From Dasyornis broadbenti (lineage: Eukaryota > Chordata > Aves > Passeriformes > Dasyornithidae): a stretch of 64,000 nucleotides of DNA. The stretch is taken from the NCBI GenBank assembly GCA_013397935.1, contig VZRN01004407.1, forward strand, positions 2,019,371 to 2,083,370, given 5' to 3'. The position numbers and the translations under genes were made by a program. Positions 37,500 through 50,700 of this stretch are shown here, piece after piece (the stretch's first letter is position 1; the number at the start of each line of letters is the position of its first letter). The notes under the pieces are model-generated. The model was not told the DNA's origin. It ran no database searches and saw only the letters and a program-made list of their open reading frames with translations.

Positions 37500-40400
37500 G
37501 CAAAACAGCAACCAAACACATCTGAATTTCATGCTCTTTGGCTTTTCTGTCAGCTTACTAACACATATTCTCCACAGAATTCAGATTTTTCTCGTGTGAA
37601 AAACATAATACATCAAGTGCAGATTTCTATGCGTACCTTGCCAAAATCCTACCTGTAACTGAAGCCAAACTGCAATGCTGCAGAGGTTAGTAGAAATAAT
37701 ATTTCAAAGCCAAACAAAATATTTAAATAAATAAAAAAGTCTTCCTAATCTCCCATGGGTACTTTAGAAGAAACATGGAGGCCTGAGATTAATATAATAT
37801 AAACACAATTCAAATAAACCATGTGGTTTTGAGCTTTCTACTATAGTTCAAACACAGCAGGAAAGTAAACGTTAAGCAGGGCGGACTAAGGGAACAAAGA
37901 TTTTCTTAAAGAGGGCATTGTTTATGAAAAAAAGCTAGTAGTCCACTTCTCCGATACTGTCCTTTCTACATCTTCATCTTTTAAATTGAGTCGCTTTGAT
38001 TTATATGTTTCTCCCGGATTCAAATACCATTATTTATCCAGAGTCCATCTCTCTAAATCCAAAACAGGTCCTTCTTTGTGACAGCACTTCCTCCAGAAGT
38101 CTTCAGGATGATCCAGCTTGCCTAGCAGCACAGTCAGCCAGGCCTTCTCTCTCAGAGTAAAGAGTGGTCCTCCTGCTTCCTACAGCAAAAGGATGGATAA
38201 GGAGGTAGTCACCTGTACTTGAATTTAGCACCTGTTCTTCACCCTAAGAACACAGATGCAGGGAGCAAGTGATGGATGTGCCAAGCATGCAGCAAGCACC
38301 ATGAGCCAGCATTGTACAGATCAACTGATGTCCCAGTCTCACATCCCAGCGCTTGGATGCCTTACAGAAGCACCAGTCTTATGAACTTCTGGGCACTGAG
38401 TGCTTCTAACCAAAACCTTTGCTATTCTTCTAGTTTGTTTGACCACAGTTTAGGAAAGCACCAAGGGAATTAGATTTGAATGCCTGGGTTGACAGCCTTT
38501 TCCACAGTAGACCTAACATTTGGCATACATTTTTCAACTAGAAAAAGTGCTGTTGTTTCTAAAGGTAACTATTCCTAAGCAATATATTAGTAGTTTATTA
38601 GTATTTGTGTTGAGAGTTCTTAAATATTTGTAGAAATAGTATCTTCTTCCAGCAACTTTCAGTTCAAACTACGGTGTACTGAGCTTGGGTTTGGTCAGCA
38701 TATTTAGAGAAAAGACATTCAGCTGCTGCAAGTTTACTAATAAGAATGAATGAATCAGTGTATTATGTGAGATTGTTTTACTGGTACAAACATTAGTCAG
38801 AGATTGCTTTCTTGTAATTCCCTGGAATTCCTAGAGGATGATTGATGTTCAGTGTCATCTCACATAAACTTGTGTTTTCTTTGCTCTCACATGTTTGAGG
38901 GACTACATGTTGTGTACCACAACAAAATCTGCTAATAGCTGATTGTGGACCTATAGACTCTTTTTAATAGAATTAAATAGCAAACTAATTGACATAACTT
39001 GAAAGAAACTCTCTATGGCAACATTTGAAAAACTTTGAAGTATATTTCTTTTGGATAACATGCTATCTTTAGAAGACCACATTTTTTGAGAGGAAGAAGA
39101 GAGAAAACAACCATCAGACTTCAAAGCATTTCTAATATTTAGGATGAGGGACTGCATTAGAAAGCCTGATGATCATGAAATGCTTCATGAATATTGTTTC
39201 CTCTTCTTTTGTAATCTATGCTTGTTTCTTTCAAAAAGCTTTCCCTTCAGCTGTTTACAATAACATAGTGGCACTGAAAAAAAATCTCAATTAGAGGTTG
39301 CCTATTCCTGAATTGCATTCATATGTTTGTATTCATCATGGGCATCACTAAACACCTGCTTCGTTTTTTCTCCCTTGCCTCATTATTGTTCTCCATTCTT
39401 CCTTCTGTTCTGACTTCTTACTAATTAGACACCTTTCACCTCCCAAGTTCCAAAACTAAAGTGTTCTTTAACAGCGTCTCATAATTCACTCTGGATGTCT
39501 TATATCTATGGCCATTCCATATACTTTGTAGAGTACCTGGGACAAGGTGAAGGGGCTTCCAGGCACAGAAAGTATGTGTGAATCTTGGAAGATGATCCTT
39601 TTGCTCAGAAGGGCAGAATCAAGGGGTACAACACTGGCAACATGCAAAGGGGCCCACGCAGAGGCCAGGAACTGTCCTGTGTACCAGAAAAGAGATTAAA
39701 ACCCCCTCCCAATTGTGCTCTTACTCCAGTCTTGTCAGGATTCAACTTCAGATCCCGCAAACTGTTTTAGGGTAAGCGGGAGACTCAGTCACAGTTGCTT
39801 CCTAGGCCTTAGAGGAATTAATAGAATCGTTATTAATCTGTGGAAATTAAGGCTCTGAAGTTTTATCCAGCACACATGGTAAGCACTGAATCTGGATCAG
39901 GACTCATATTTCCAAACTGTACATTAATCTGCTCTCCTGTATGGTCATAGTTTTTAATTCTTAATGGGGTTTTGCTGCTCATTTAGAGAATAAACCTGTC
40001 TGTTTGCTTTCTTCTCCATTGCTCCTCTAAAGCTGTGTTGTACCTCAGTCTTTCAGTGAGGTAGCCTGGAGGGTTGAGTTTTTGAATGGCAGCTGCACAC
40101 TGGATTTTCTTTTAGGGTAGCTCTGCAACCCTTAATTGTGTCTGAAAGACCAAATTGCTTCCTGTGTGCTTTTTTAAGGCATCATACAGACTAAGCGTAG
40201 TTATCATTTTTCATTCACTTGCTTTCCATCGGGAGAGCCTGCATAAATATTTTTTATTCGTTTATGCTGAGATCATGTCTATGAGGAAAATACGTGCTTC
40301 CTGCACAATTCACGCTAATTTCAACTGGCGTAGCCCTCTCCGCGGGCATTTCACAAACTGCAGCCTCATGCAGTTAGAAGACGCTTTACCAAAGCAAGAC

Positions 40401-42079
40401 AAAGAGTCATGCACATGCAAACCTAAATACGTGGAAACTTTAAAGGATTTTGTAGAACCTAACACATAAAAAAAAAAAAGAAAATAAATCTAATTTTTTA
40501 TTATAGACTCCTTTGATAGATGATCAAACCAAATACACAGGATGAAAATGATCCCTCAACACACATTGTACTGCAACAGTGTTAATAAGAATAGAATTCT
40601 AGTTTCTTAACCCACTCCTCTGAGAGATCAAGAAATCCAGGGTTAGATGTGGATGAATCATTTTACAGATACAAGCCTTTTGAATTAAGTCTTCCTTAAT
40701 TTACATCAATAAGTTCAACTTTGAATTGCTACCCTTAGGGATACAGATTTAGGTTTGGAAGTATCTGCTTGCATTAGTTCAAGTGAGTGCTGCCTGGAAA
40801 GCAACATGAAAATCCCAGAGGAAAAAACATCATCCAGTGATTAGTCCCAACTGTAGTGTAGATGTGGAAACTCATGTGGACTTGTGGGCTTCAAAGCCAG
40901 CATTGAAAATCTTCAGTTCAGACTCCACCAGCTCACAGTCTCTCCATGATCACTCCCTTGGAATGGAAAAAAAGGGAAGTGCCATCAGATCCCAATTTCA
41001 AGTCAAAACAAATTAGCTCCCCAAGAGAACTGTATCACACAAGAATTAGCCAGTGTAAATCCCCATGAGCCTTCTGTGTTTCCTATTAAAATTAAACCTA
41101 CCTCTGCACTCTGAATTCCTGTCTTAAATCATTTCTTCATCTTTATTTTCACTTTGCAGTTCTCATGGCATTGACTTTGCTCCCATCATGCCCAGGTGCA
41201 AGAGCTGCTCTGTTGTACTGATAAAATTTCACTGGTGGTAGCCTGCCAGTGAAACAGAATAGAGTGGGCCTTTAAAATCATTCCTGGGACCCTTCGAGGG
41301 ATGAAATGGTACTTTGTGGCTCTTGTTCCTGATATTACCTACAGGCCTGTAGATGTGATTTTTCAGTAAAACCATTCTGAACTGGAAGATAAACTGAGAC
41401 CCCAATTGCTTATTCCCCTAGGAAGATGAACAGTTCTGCTGGCTGAGCTGGCTTCACTGGAGTGCAGCCAGAGAGAGAAGGATAAAAGGCTTGTATCCCT
41501 CTGCTAATAGTTCTGTCCACCTCTACCTTCATACTGCTTGAAGAAGCAGAGAACTGCCTCTCACAGCAGTAGATTAGAGCTAATGAAAGAAATGGGGAAA
41601 AAATAAAAAGGTTAAGCAGGCAGCAACTGAAAAATATAATTGTATTGATAATGAAAATAATTATGTTAGTAATTGTAGCTTGCACTGCTTTTTCACAACT
41701 CGTATTATCAACTTTACCTACACTTTAGTCGGATTAATGATATCATCTACATACTTTAAATGCCAAAAAGACTTTAATATAATAGTCCCAGAGGAACTAA
41801 TTGGGAAAAAAAATTCCACAGTTCATAGAACTACCAGAATACACTAAAGGCACAAATGGAAATACACACTCAAGAGAGAAGCAAGGCAAATGAGTTGAGA
41901 AAACCAATTCATTTTACAGAGGGAAATACATTTTTAAATGAACTGCAAATCTAAGCATTTCTAATCTTCTACAGCCTTTGTTGTCAAAGAGATCAGGTTC
42001 TGAAATCATGTCTCCTTTGCATTACAAATGCAAATGGTGCTTTCCAATAGAGATAGTGCCAGACAGCACAGCTTCCGCC
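37500..42079. other. Gene-free AT-rich stretch
   Basis: No convincing exon is seen in 4.6 kb. An open plus frame at 40155-40469 ends just before an A-rich tract (about 40467-40488) that could look like a retrocopy tail, but its peptide has no recognisable features. Confidence 0.5.
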
Positions 42080-42253
42080 CTAGTCCTTGAATTTCATCAG
42101 TGGAGGTGCCCACAAGCAAAGTCGGGGCCGCACGTCACTGGCATGGCTTGAGGTGGGACTGCGGAGCCGCTTCACTGCGGCACAGCCAAGGCCAGGCACT
42201 TCTCCCACAGGTACAGCAGGCTTAGTCTCAATAACTGAAGAGGCATTTTCTTG
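42080..42253 (-). CDS. CpG-rich candidate terminal exon, product unrecognised
   Basis: On minus, a strong acceptor (pyrimidine-rich, ending TTTTTATCAG, AG at 42255-42254) opens a phase-0 frame of 57 codons to a TAG at 42082-42080. The pocket at 42070-42215 carries about eight CpGs in AT-rich surroundings, a sign of selected coding or regulatory DNA. The peptide starts QENASSVIE, has a basic Ser-rich centre (KRLRSPTSSHASD) and ends in PPLMKFKD. No domain is recognised; it reads like a disordered tail with a possible proline-directed phosphorylation site (RSP). The frame also continues open upstream of the acceptor to about 42415, so the exon could be longer. A possible ATTAAA lies about 300 bases past the stop (near 41772). 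Confidence 0.35.
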   Translation of the reverse strand, partial: QENASSVIETKPAVPVGEVPGLGCAAVKRLRSPTSSHASDVRPRLCLWAPPLMKFKD

Positions 42254-42983
42254 CTGATAAAAACAAAGCTGAATTACACAAGCAGAATGAGAGGGCACTT
42301 TTATAGGAAGCAAAGAATGAAAGAGTAGTCCAAAGTGTCCAGGGCTTGTGGCGAGAGAGGAGGAGATGCTCTGTGCATAGTAAACACTGGATTTATTGAA
42401 ATTAATCCCAATCACTTGAGGGGGGAGATGAGTTTTAAATTATGTTTCCATATCTGTTCCCCAAAGGTTTCAAATGGCTTTTTCAAAGGAAATGGCTTGA
42501 CTTTGAATTTTCTTCCTAAAATCATTTGGTGTCAGATTTAGCTCCCCATTACATATGAAATTCAAGATAAGGAGGTCAGCTTCTGGTGGATTCCTCCCTG
42601 CAGCAGCAAGTGGGGCTCCTGAAAAGAAATAGAGCTTTATTAGAAGGATGGTGCTAGGAAATTTAGCTTTTTGCTGACAGAAACAGGAAAATATAGATGA
42701 TGAGCTTTAAAACAAAGACATTCTAAAGCTCCTTTTGCCATTGTCATTAAAAACATCATGCCAGATTCTTAAAAATCCATTTTACTTTATGCTTCCTACA
42801 TTACTAAAAGGAAACAGTAGTTCTAAGCTTTATCACATGGGAGCTTGCATAAAAGAGAAATTTGACTTTGCCAGAGTAGCGTCTTCTGTCTTCTCTGCAT
42901 AATGCATTCAGTTCAGCTGCACACTGCTCTTTCTCCTGGCAGTCAACATATGCAACAGTGTGTTTATGCAAGTTTGACCTTAC

Positions 42984-43018
42984 TGTTCTTCCCTGTCTCA
43001 TTTCTGTTTGCATGAGCA
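42984..43018 (-). CDS. Candidate small exon, phase-compatible with 42080-42253
   Basis: On minus, the acceptor ending AGCTCACAG (AG at 43020-43019) is followed by 35 bases to a donor GTAAGG (GT at 42983-42982). It enters in phase 1 and leaves in phase 0, which fits the terminal exon at 42080-42253. The encoded segment reads LMQTEMRQGRT. The frame also stays open past the donor to about 42804, in a coding-like stretch containing HTVAYVDCQEKEQC, so a longer exon is equally possible. Evidence is splice signals and phase only. Confidence 0.18.
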
Positions 43019-44659
43019 CTGTGAGCTGATAAAAGTGAAGTACATTTTTAAGGTCTCTCTATTTTGAAAAGCCTTGAAAAGAAGACATCTCTTTCTCTGA
43101 CACAAAGCTGTTAAAAATAGACCAGATGTATTCCTCCCCAGCACAGTCATAAACCAACAGTTAAAGCCCTTCATTTGTTGTTCACGTAGGTGAATAGAAC
43201 GCAATACACTTGTGCTGTGCCCAGCAAAGCCGCTGTGAAGCACAAAGTTAATAAACCTGCCCTCCCTGCCAGCTGGATAAGTGATGGCTCTGTATGGACC
43301 CTAAGCCTTGAGCATTTTAAGGACAACAGCTACCATAAACCCCTACAAAATTACAACCAAGGTTGGCTTACTAATTTTCCTTCTTTTCCTCTTTAAAAGA
43401 AGAAAATAGTTGCTCTGAACACAGCTGATGGCCATGCTTCCACATGTTTAGCCACCCTATGGCTCTTTTGATTTTAATCCCATTTGATTTTATCAGGGTT
43501 TCAAAATTGTTGTTTTCTTGAATCTACACCTGAATGTCCCTTTCTCCTAATAAAGTTACTCCCATTAATTAACCGGAAAATTAGAATTTCCACCAACTAA
43601 CATTACTATAATATTGGCTTCACAGTTATCTTTTCAAAAGCATGCTCAGTGCAATTCAATTAAATTAGCTAAATAAATAATGGGGAATTTTTTTCTGACT
43701 TTTGAGCCAAAAAGCAGTTGATAATCACAGATATGAAAGGAAAAGCCCAGCTGTAGCTTTTCTAAAAATCAACATGAAATAATGAGAAAGGTTAAATTTC
43801 CATGTTCACATAAACATAGTTAAATGTTAATGTTTCCGAAAGACAAAAATACATTCTAAAAAGATGGCATTCCCTGCAGATTAGCTCATAGGAATATAGG
43901 GACTGGTCCATTTGATCAAATCAGCTGGTTTTCAAATCATACAGTTTCTTGGAATCGTATTTCAAAGATGGATGCAATAGTCAATACTACAAAAAATACA
44001 GGACATTACAAATGCCAAGGCCAGTTTTTCCTAGCTGGAGATTATTGATATAATTGAACGTCCAAACCTAGCATTTCTAGTTTCTTAACACTGCCAGTTA
44101 TGGGAACCTATTATCAGTAGCTTATGGTTTTGACACATTTTAGTATCATATTTTGCATAAGCTTTACATTTACCAAGAAAAACTCTTTTGTCATTTGCCA
44201 CAAAGATCCTGGGGAGAAAGCTCATAGGCTAATCTGTAACACAAATATCTTAAACCTGCTTAATTGGGAAATTTAATATCCTTTTAGTTTGGCAAGTGGA
44301 CTTATATTGTGACCTATTAAGGGATAGGAGAGCTGTTTCCATTGGAGAACATACTTAAAATCCCGTCAGTTTCTGACCTGTATTGGTATGTGCTTTGATG
44401 AGAGAATGTTTCATTGCCTGGTTGTACTTTGTTGAGATGAGCTGTGGATTCTGGTCAGAGGGGTGTAATGGCACCTCTGTCATTCATGTTGCATCTGTGC
44501 CAAAAAGCATTATGTGTTTAAAGTGAGACAAGGAGCTGAAAAAAGGAGAAGTCTTACAGTTTAAAAGGATACAGTCTGCTTTGGAGGGCAGCATTTTACC
44601 TCTACCAAAACTAACCCTGCATGGGTACTGTTGGGCAACTAATGAAAGCCAGTACTTAC

Positions 44660-44710
44660 CAGAGGCCCTAATCGAAGTGCATTTCATTTTTGTGTAAGGG
44701 ATATCCAGTT
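44660..44710 (-). CDS. Candidate 51-bp exon with strong donor
   Basis: On minus, a donor CTG followed by GTAAGTACT (GT at 44659-44658) closes a 51-base segment that begins after AAAACAG (AG at 44712-44711). Only one frame is open, phase 1 to phase 1, giving LDIPYTKMKCTSIRAS. The donor is near-consensus. The acceptor is weaker because its pyrimidine tract is broken. It would join in phase with the candidate at 42984-43018. No family is recognised. Confidence 0.2.
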
Positions 44711-47700
44711 CTGTTTTGCAGAATGGTTACTTGAAAAGGAGCCAAATGGCTAATCTATGTCTTATAAATTGGATATAAACCAAACAAACCTATCTGCATC
44801 TTTTAGTATTGTGCCTTTATCCTATTCTTCAATTGCTTATATATAAAATGGAAAGAAGACTTATCTCATGGGGGTGTTGTGAAAATAAAGACATCAGTTT
44901 ATGTTAAATGCTCAGATTCTATAGTAAAAAAAGAAAAACAACAAACAAAAAAACCAGCGAACCACAAACAAACACCTCTGAGAGCATTAGTAAATTTTTC
45001 ATCCATAGAGAGTCAGAGTGGAACAGTAAATAAGGCACTGAGGTCACACAATGAATGAGAAAGATGTAAAAACCATATATTAAATAGCTAGCTACAGAGT
45101 GAGTGTAGGGCATAAGAAAAAAGGTCAAGAGCAGGGAATGAGGCAGGAATCTGGTGAAAGAATAAAGCAAATTGACTTAAATGGTGAGTTAAATGGATGC
45201 CGTGATAATTTTGATACTCCCTAAACTCTTAGTAAATTCATTTTACATTATTTTCTTTGCCCTATCATAATAATGTCAGCAGTGCTATTTTCCATTCCAC
45301 AGATTTGCTTTCTACAAGAAACACATTATATGCAAGCCGTTTTTAACAAATAGGTCAAAGAAAGTATGATAACAAAGTTAGAATCAACAAATGCTGTAAT
45401 TATATTGTACTTTAGGAATAATAAATCACTCTTAGAAATGCTTCAGCATATATATTTTATTTTTTCAACTCATGAATTTAGTGTTCTTGCAGCACTCTGC
45501 TCACCAGGTATTCTTTGTTAAAGGAGAGTGTGACTAGGAAACAAAAAAAAAAGATCAAAAAACACAGCTGAATTATTCATGGTAATGATTTCACACCTAA
45601 ACATTATGTGAAAAACACTAACTATGCTGTTAAAATAAAAGGTAGCTTGACTTAATAAATGATTCCGAGAATGTTTCACTTGTGAAAAGATTTTCTGTAC
45701 ATATTACATGATGCAATATAATTGAATATTGCAGAAGTTTAATTCCAAGGTCTTAGATGTTGAAAGACATTGGCAGGCAGTGGGTTTGCATTTGTATTCC
45801 CTTATGGGGTGTGGACAACCATGCAGAGATCCTCAAAGAGAAGGCAGCCTAATGACAGGTAATCTGAATCTCCCCAGGATAATTTTGGGAAAGTTACAAA
45901 TCCAGGAAAAGAACTGGAAAGCACTAGCTTGGAAGACCTGGCATGAGGTAGTCATTTAAAGAGCCTGCATTTAAAATCCAGTCTGGGGCCCAACCTCACA
46001 AGCACATCACAGACCTGAAATTGCATTAAACAAAACGTGGATTTTAGCACCAGAATGGCAGTTTCATTGAATGATTCTAATAACATCTATGATAAAGTTA
46101 ATTCTAATCCTCATTGCAGGTGGGAGCGTAAAAGATGAGTGGCTTTACGGCATACAATCACCTCCAGAGAGGCTGTCTATATACATCAGAGAGCATTTTG
46201 TGTTTTCTTTATGTTTGTCCAGACCTCTGTGTTCCTCTTAACACAGCCTTTTCTACAGGAAAGGACGTCCCTGCTCTATTAGTGGTGATGGTCAAAATGT
46301 CCTGCAAGTGCAGTCTTACTCCCTGTTCCCAGTTCTTAAGGGAGGGTAGGTACCACAGTATGGAGCTGAAACTGAGAGGGTCCCTCCGGGTAGGACTTTG
46401 GTATCTATATAGCACAGCTGTATGGTGTCTGTATATACAGCTCCTCACCAGCTATTTCATACTATGCAGTCAGGAGGCTGAAGTGCTATTGCTGTCCTGA
46501 TGGCATCTGGAACCAGAGCCATACCAGGGCTGAAAAGGATGCAGTGCTGGTTCCGTGGTCTCTTCTGTGTTACGTTCTTTCCCCTTGCTGAGTCCTGGAA
46601 AACAGCTCATATGGTGTCTTTTGGCTTTTAGCAAAATGTTGTTGCTGAGCTATTTTCAGCCTTGAAAAAATTTACGTTTTCCATGACAAATTTAAACTAA
46701 TTGCTGGTTTTGCTGTTGCTTCAGAGTCTTGTTTTTTGTCTGATCTGTTCAAATATTTATTTGTGAGTGCCACTCAGGAAGCAATTTAGCCCATCAGCTC
46801 TACTACAGTTAAGTGCCACAAACGTGGTGCCAGAGGTTACCAAGAGTAAGTAACAAGCACAAGTGGTGATTTGGCTCAGACTGAGCTCTTCCTGGGATTT
46901 TGGCTCTTGCTCAAGGAGCAGTAATTTGGCATTCCTTGAAAAGGGCAGCCTTATCTTGCAATTACAGGATTGAGACATCTACTTAGAACTCTACTGTTTC
47001 AAGTCTGGAGACTGACTCTAACCACCAGGTACAGGCACAGAAGTGAGAGGTTCTCTACAGACTTCTCAGTTCTGTAGATAAAACTGAGTTTTACAATAGC
47101 GGTGGAATGCGAGAAAAAGGAAGTAAGGATTACAAGAAAGGAAAATTCAGATTTAAAAAAAAGCTGTGGTTTAAGGATGAGCTGTGAATGATTCTTCTAT
47201 TGCCTTAGCATTTGACTCATCCTCTGTTGTAGACCATCCCTCCTTGCCTTTCCTGTCCCAAAAAACTGTCCACATCCCACAGCTGTGCCTCCCTCATTCT
47301 CAAATGTCTCTGCTGATATTCACAGGAGAAAGAAGGAAGTTTGGTTCAGTCAAAATATCAAAGGATTCTTGCTGCTCATGGGAAGGTCCACCACCTGTGA
47401 GACCTGACACCCTTATCGGCATCCATCATAGGAGCAGGTTAGGGGTGGGGGCAACTCTTTAAGCTAAAATAGTTGATACTTTGTAAGCTGCTGCCCTTCT
47501 TTTCCTATCTCCGTGCAGCCTCCCCTCAGTGCAGCGCACAGACATTTCTGGGAACTTTTCTGGACATGTATGTGGTCCTTGTGTTTGCGTGAGGTTTGGA
47601 TCCATGCTCAAGTGCAAACCTTCAGCTTTTTAAGCAGTTAGACTACACCTTATGTCTCTGTATGCTAAAACCTGAAGGCTGCTTTCCTTTAGTTGTTACT

Positions 47701-50700
47701 CAAACAGGCTGCCTCTCATATCGCTGGGAGCTTGCCTTAGTGAAAAACATCTGAGGGAAAATAAACTTGGTGCTTAGCTCACAGACAGGGCTGAAGGACA
47801 GCAGAAGAGTGATGCACAGCCATCTCACGGGAAAAATAAAGTAACGCCACTTGAACAATAGCAACCTCTATAGGCTCCCCTAATTTATGGTAGATACATA
47901 CATATGCGCCACTTGACTTTGGAAAAAATTCCTTCAGTCTGAAGTAGGAGGAATTTAGCACTTGCAGTGAAACACACCATCATTTTTGTTGTGGTTGAAA
48001 ATGAAAGGACATTTCCTCTTTATATTTCCTTTCTATCTTCTTTGTTGTTATTGTTTTTTAATAAAAGGTTCAACATGCATGAAAGTGAAAAGTAAAGAAA
48101 CAAGACCTGCATTTTAGTCCCTTTTCCTGCTAGGACTGCAGTACTTTTTTTCTTTGCCTCATTCTGTATAGCATGTGTTTGTGTAAAAGAAAAAGAAATC
48201 TTGTCTGAGACCTCTCAACTTAAAATTTGGGCATGTAAATGGAAAGCTATGATTTTTTTTAAATTTTGACATCACAAAACAAGATGTATACATATTATAT
48301 TTGACATGAGAGAGACTAAAATGAGACATGCCTCACCGGGGCTTCCCATTCAACAGTTTTTCTGAGCTGCAGGCAATGTCACGCTGTAGGAGAGCGGTTC
48401 CATGGCAGCAGCTTAAGTACACCTGTGACAAAATGCAGAGCGCAGGGTTGTTTTGCTAGGGAAGGGAATCAATAATTCAGCCTTGATTACTTAAAAAGAA
48501 TGTAGGGGATGAAAAAGAATATGGGGGGGAAGAAAAAGGTGATAAAGCTAACTGAAATTTGGAAGTTTTTGTGTGGCAGGACAGAAGTTAGCCCAGCAAC
48601 AGAGGCAGTGACCGTAGTGTCCTGCAGCAGGAGGGTGAGGCTCATGCAATCACTATGACTCAAATTTCTCCTTCAGAGCCTGGGTTTCATATTCTCCCCA
48701 GAACTATCTATAACATGCCAAATGCATAGGTAGATATAGGCAGTGTCACCAGGAGTGCCTGAGGTACTTCTGCTGCAGTCCCAGTACTGAGGAAGCATCC
48801 TGGGGCCTGGGAAAGCTGTGCTGCAGCAGCTGTAGAACAGACAATAAACACCTCGGAGATACTCGGAAAATACGTATTGAAGTAGCAGATCAGATCTTCT
48901 AGTTACAGATCAGAAGCCTGAAAGCCTTTTGAACTCCAGAAGGAGAAAATAAGAGATGCTCTGTGATGTTTGCCACTCCTGCTTTTCTGAAGAAATGCAG
49001 ATCTCAAGAACATTGAGCTGGCGCTATCTCATGTTACAAATGATCTATTCCGGTAGGGCTCTGAGTCCAAGGCCAGATTTCGGAAAGACAGAGAGTGAGG
49101 CCCTTGGTTATTGATAAAACACCAAGGAAGCTTTACAGACAGGACAGCCTGAAGGACTTTAGTCCAGGGCTTGGCATTCTCTGAGCACATCTGTTCAATC
49201 CCCCTGGAGCTGGGATTCAGCTCTATTTGGGGTAAATGGAAGGCAATTAGTATTTTATATCATCTTAAGTCAGGTGCTCAAAATTGATGGATGCTTGTCT
49301 GGGGACTCATATTCCTTGATAGAAGTTATTTTAACCAGGAAGAAAAGACAAAAATTTGGTGAGGCCTAATTATTTGCCAGAGAATTTGTTTACTTTCAGA
49401 TGTGTGTGATAACCTTTGCCGTAGGTGCATATGAGAACATGACATTTTAGATTAAGGGGAGCATCATTGTGTTTAGCTGAAATGCCTCTTGGCAGGCAGT
49501 GAAATGAGTGGCTGCATATTTACATGCAAAATGTCATTTATATAAATCAAATCTTGAACACAAATACCTGGAGATATTGTTTTCCTGTTTGCAAAAGTTC
49601 ATCATGATATTTTGTGTGTTCATGAGTGTAGGGCATGAATTAATCATTTGAAACAGCATTTAGGAGTCGTAGACAGGCACTGCTCCTATCTTAGGCAGCA
49701 GGCAGAGAAAAGGCAAAATCTGTTCCCCAAACCAAGGATTTTAAGATTTTATGCCAGAATATCTACTGTGTGAGAATGTCTTGCAGAGCAGAATCCTATG
49801 CACATAGGTACTCTAAGCTGGAAATAAGCTAGTTAATACCTTAAAAAATAGCTGATCACTCTTGAGAGCTAAAAACAGAAAAGAAAAAAAAAAAAAAAGG
49901 GAATATCTTAAGTGAAAGAAAATGATATAGGAAATAATTAAGTACAGTGCTACTCAAATTCCTCACCTGAGATTAGACCCTCTGCTATGATCTGTTCTGT
50001 AAAAATCTCTTAGATTTTAACACAAAGGAAAAGAGATAAGAGATTTGAGTCAGAGAAGGACTAAAGAGGATAGTTTTTGAAAGGTATGTGGATGCATGAA
50101 GGTGATGCTTGGGGCCTGGTGTTAACAAATTGTGAATTTTTATTATAACTCCACAATTTGTGGAGTTGACTCTGCTGACTCAGTTGACTCTGGACCTTTG
50201 ATTTGATGGCTGTTGACTCTGGAAAGGTTTTATTGCTATTATTTGAGGACCATTCCATATGGATTCCATGCCTATGACAGCATCTGCTCCTCAATTGAGC
50301 AGCACCTGAAATTTAGTGGTGTCTTCTTCACGTGAACATTTCAGGTTTTGTTTCTGCCTGAGTCGTCCATTGAAAATGGACTCCACCAAAGTACTGTGCA
50401 CTATTGAGCACAGCAAGGGACAGAACAGGATCTCTTTTGTCTTACGTCTGTAATTTAAAAAGTCACCTGCAGGTTTCAGTGACAAACCACAGTTGAAATT
50501 TATAGTTGTCCTTAATACAAATATAAGCCCTTTCAGATGACCATTGTAACACTTCCCCATCCTGAATGGTATGAAAGGGAGGAAAACAATCCTTTGGAAT
50601 TCATCTTAGATGGAACTGACTACTAAACTGTTATCAGGAAAAAGAAAAATTAGCTTTCCCCTTCCATGGGAGGCTCCTTTTAGCTGCCAAACAATAAAGT

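Noticed and set aside
40155..40488. Open frame of 104 codons followed by an A-rich tract, resembling a retrocopy with tail
   Set aside because: The tract is short and interrupted by G and T, there is no polyadenylation signal before it, and the peptide is not recognisable.
46135..46500. 121-codon ATG-started open frame, plus
   Set aside because: The length is within chance expectation. The peptide is hydrophobic and Cys/Leu-rich without a domain, and there are no CpGs or convincing splice sites.
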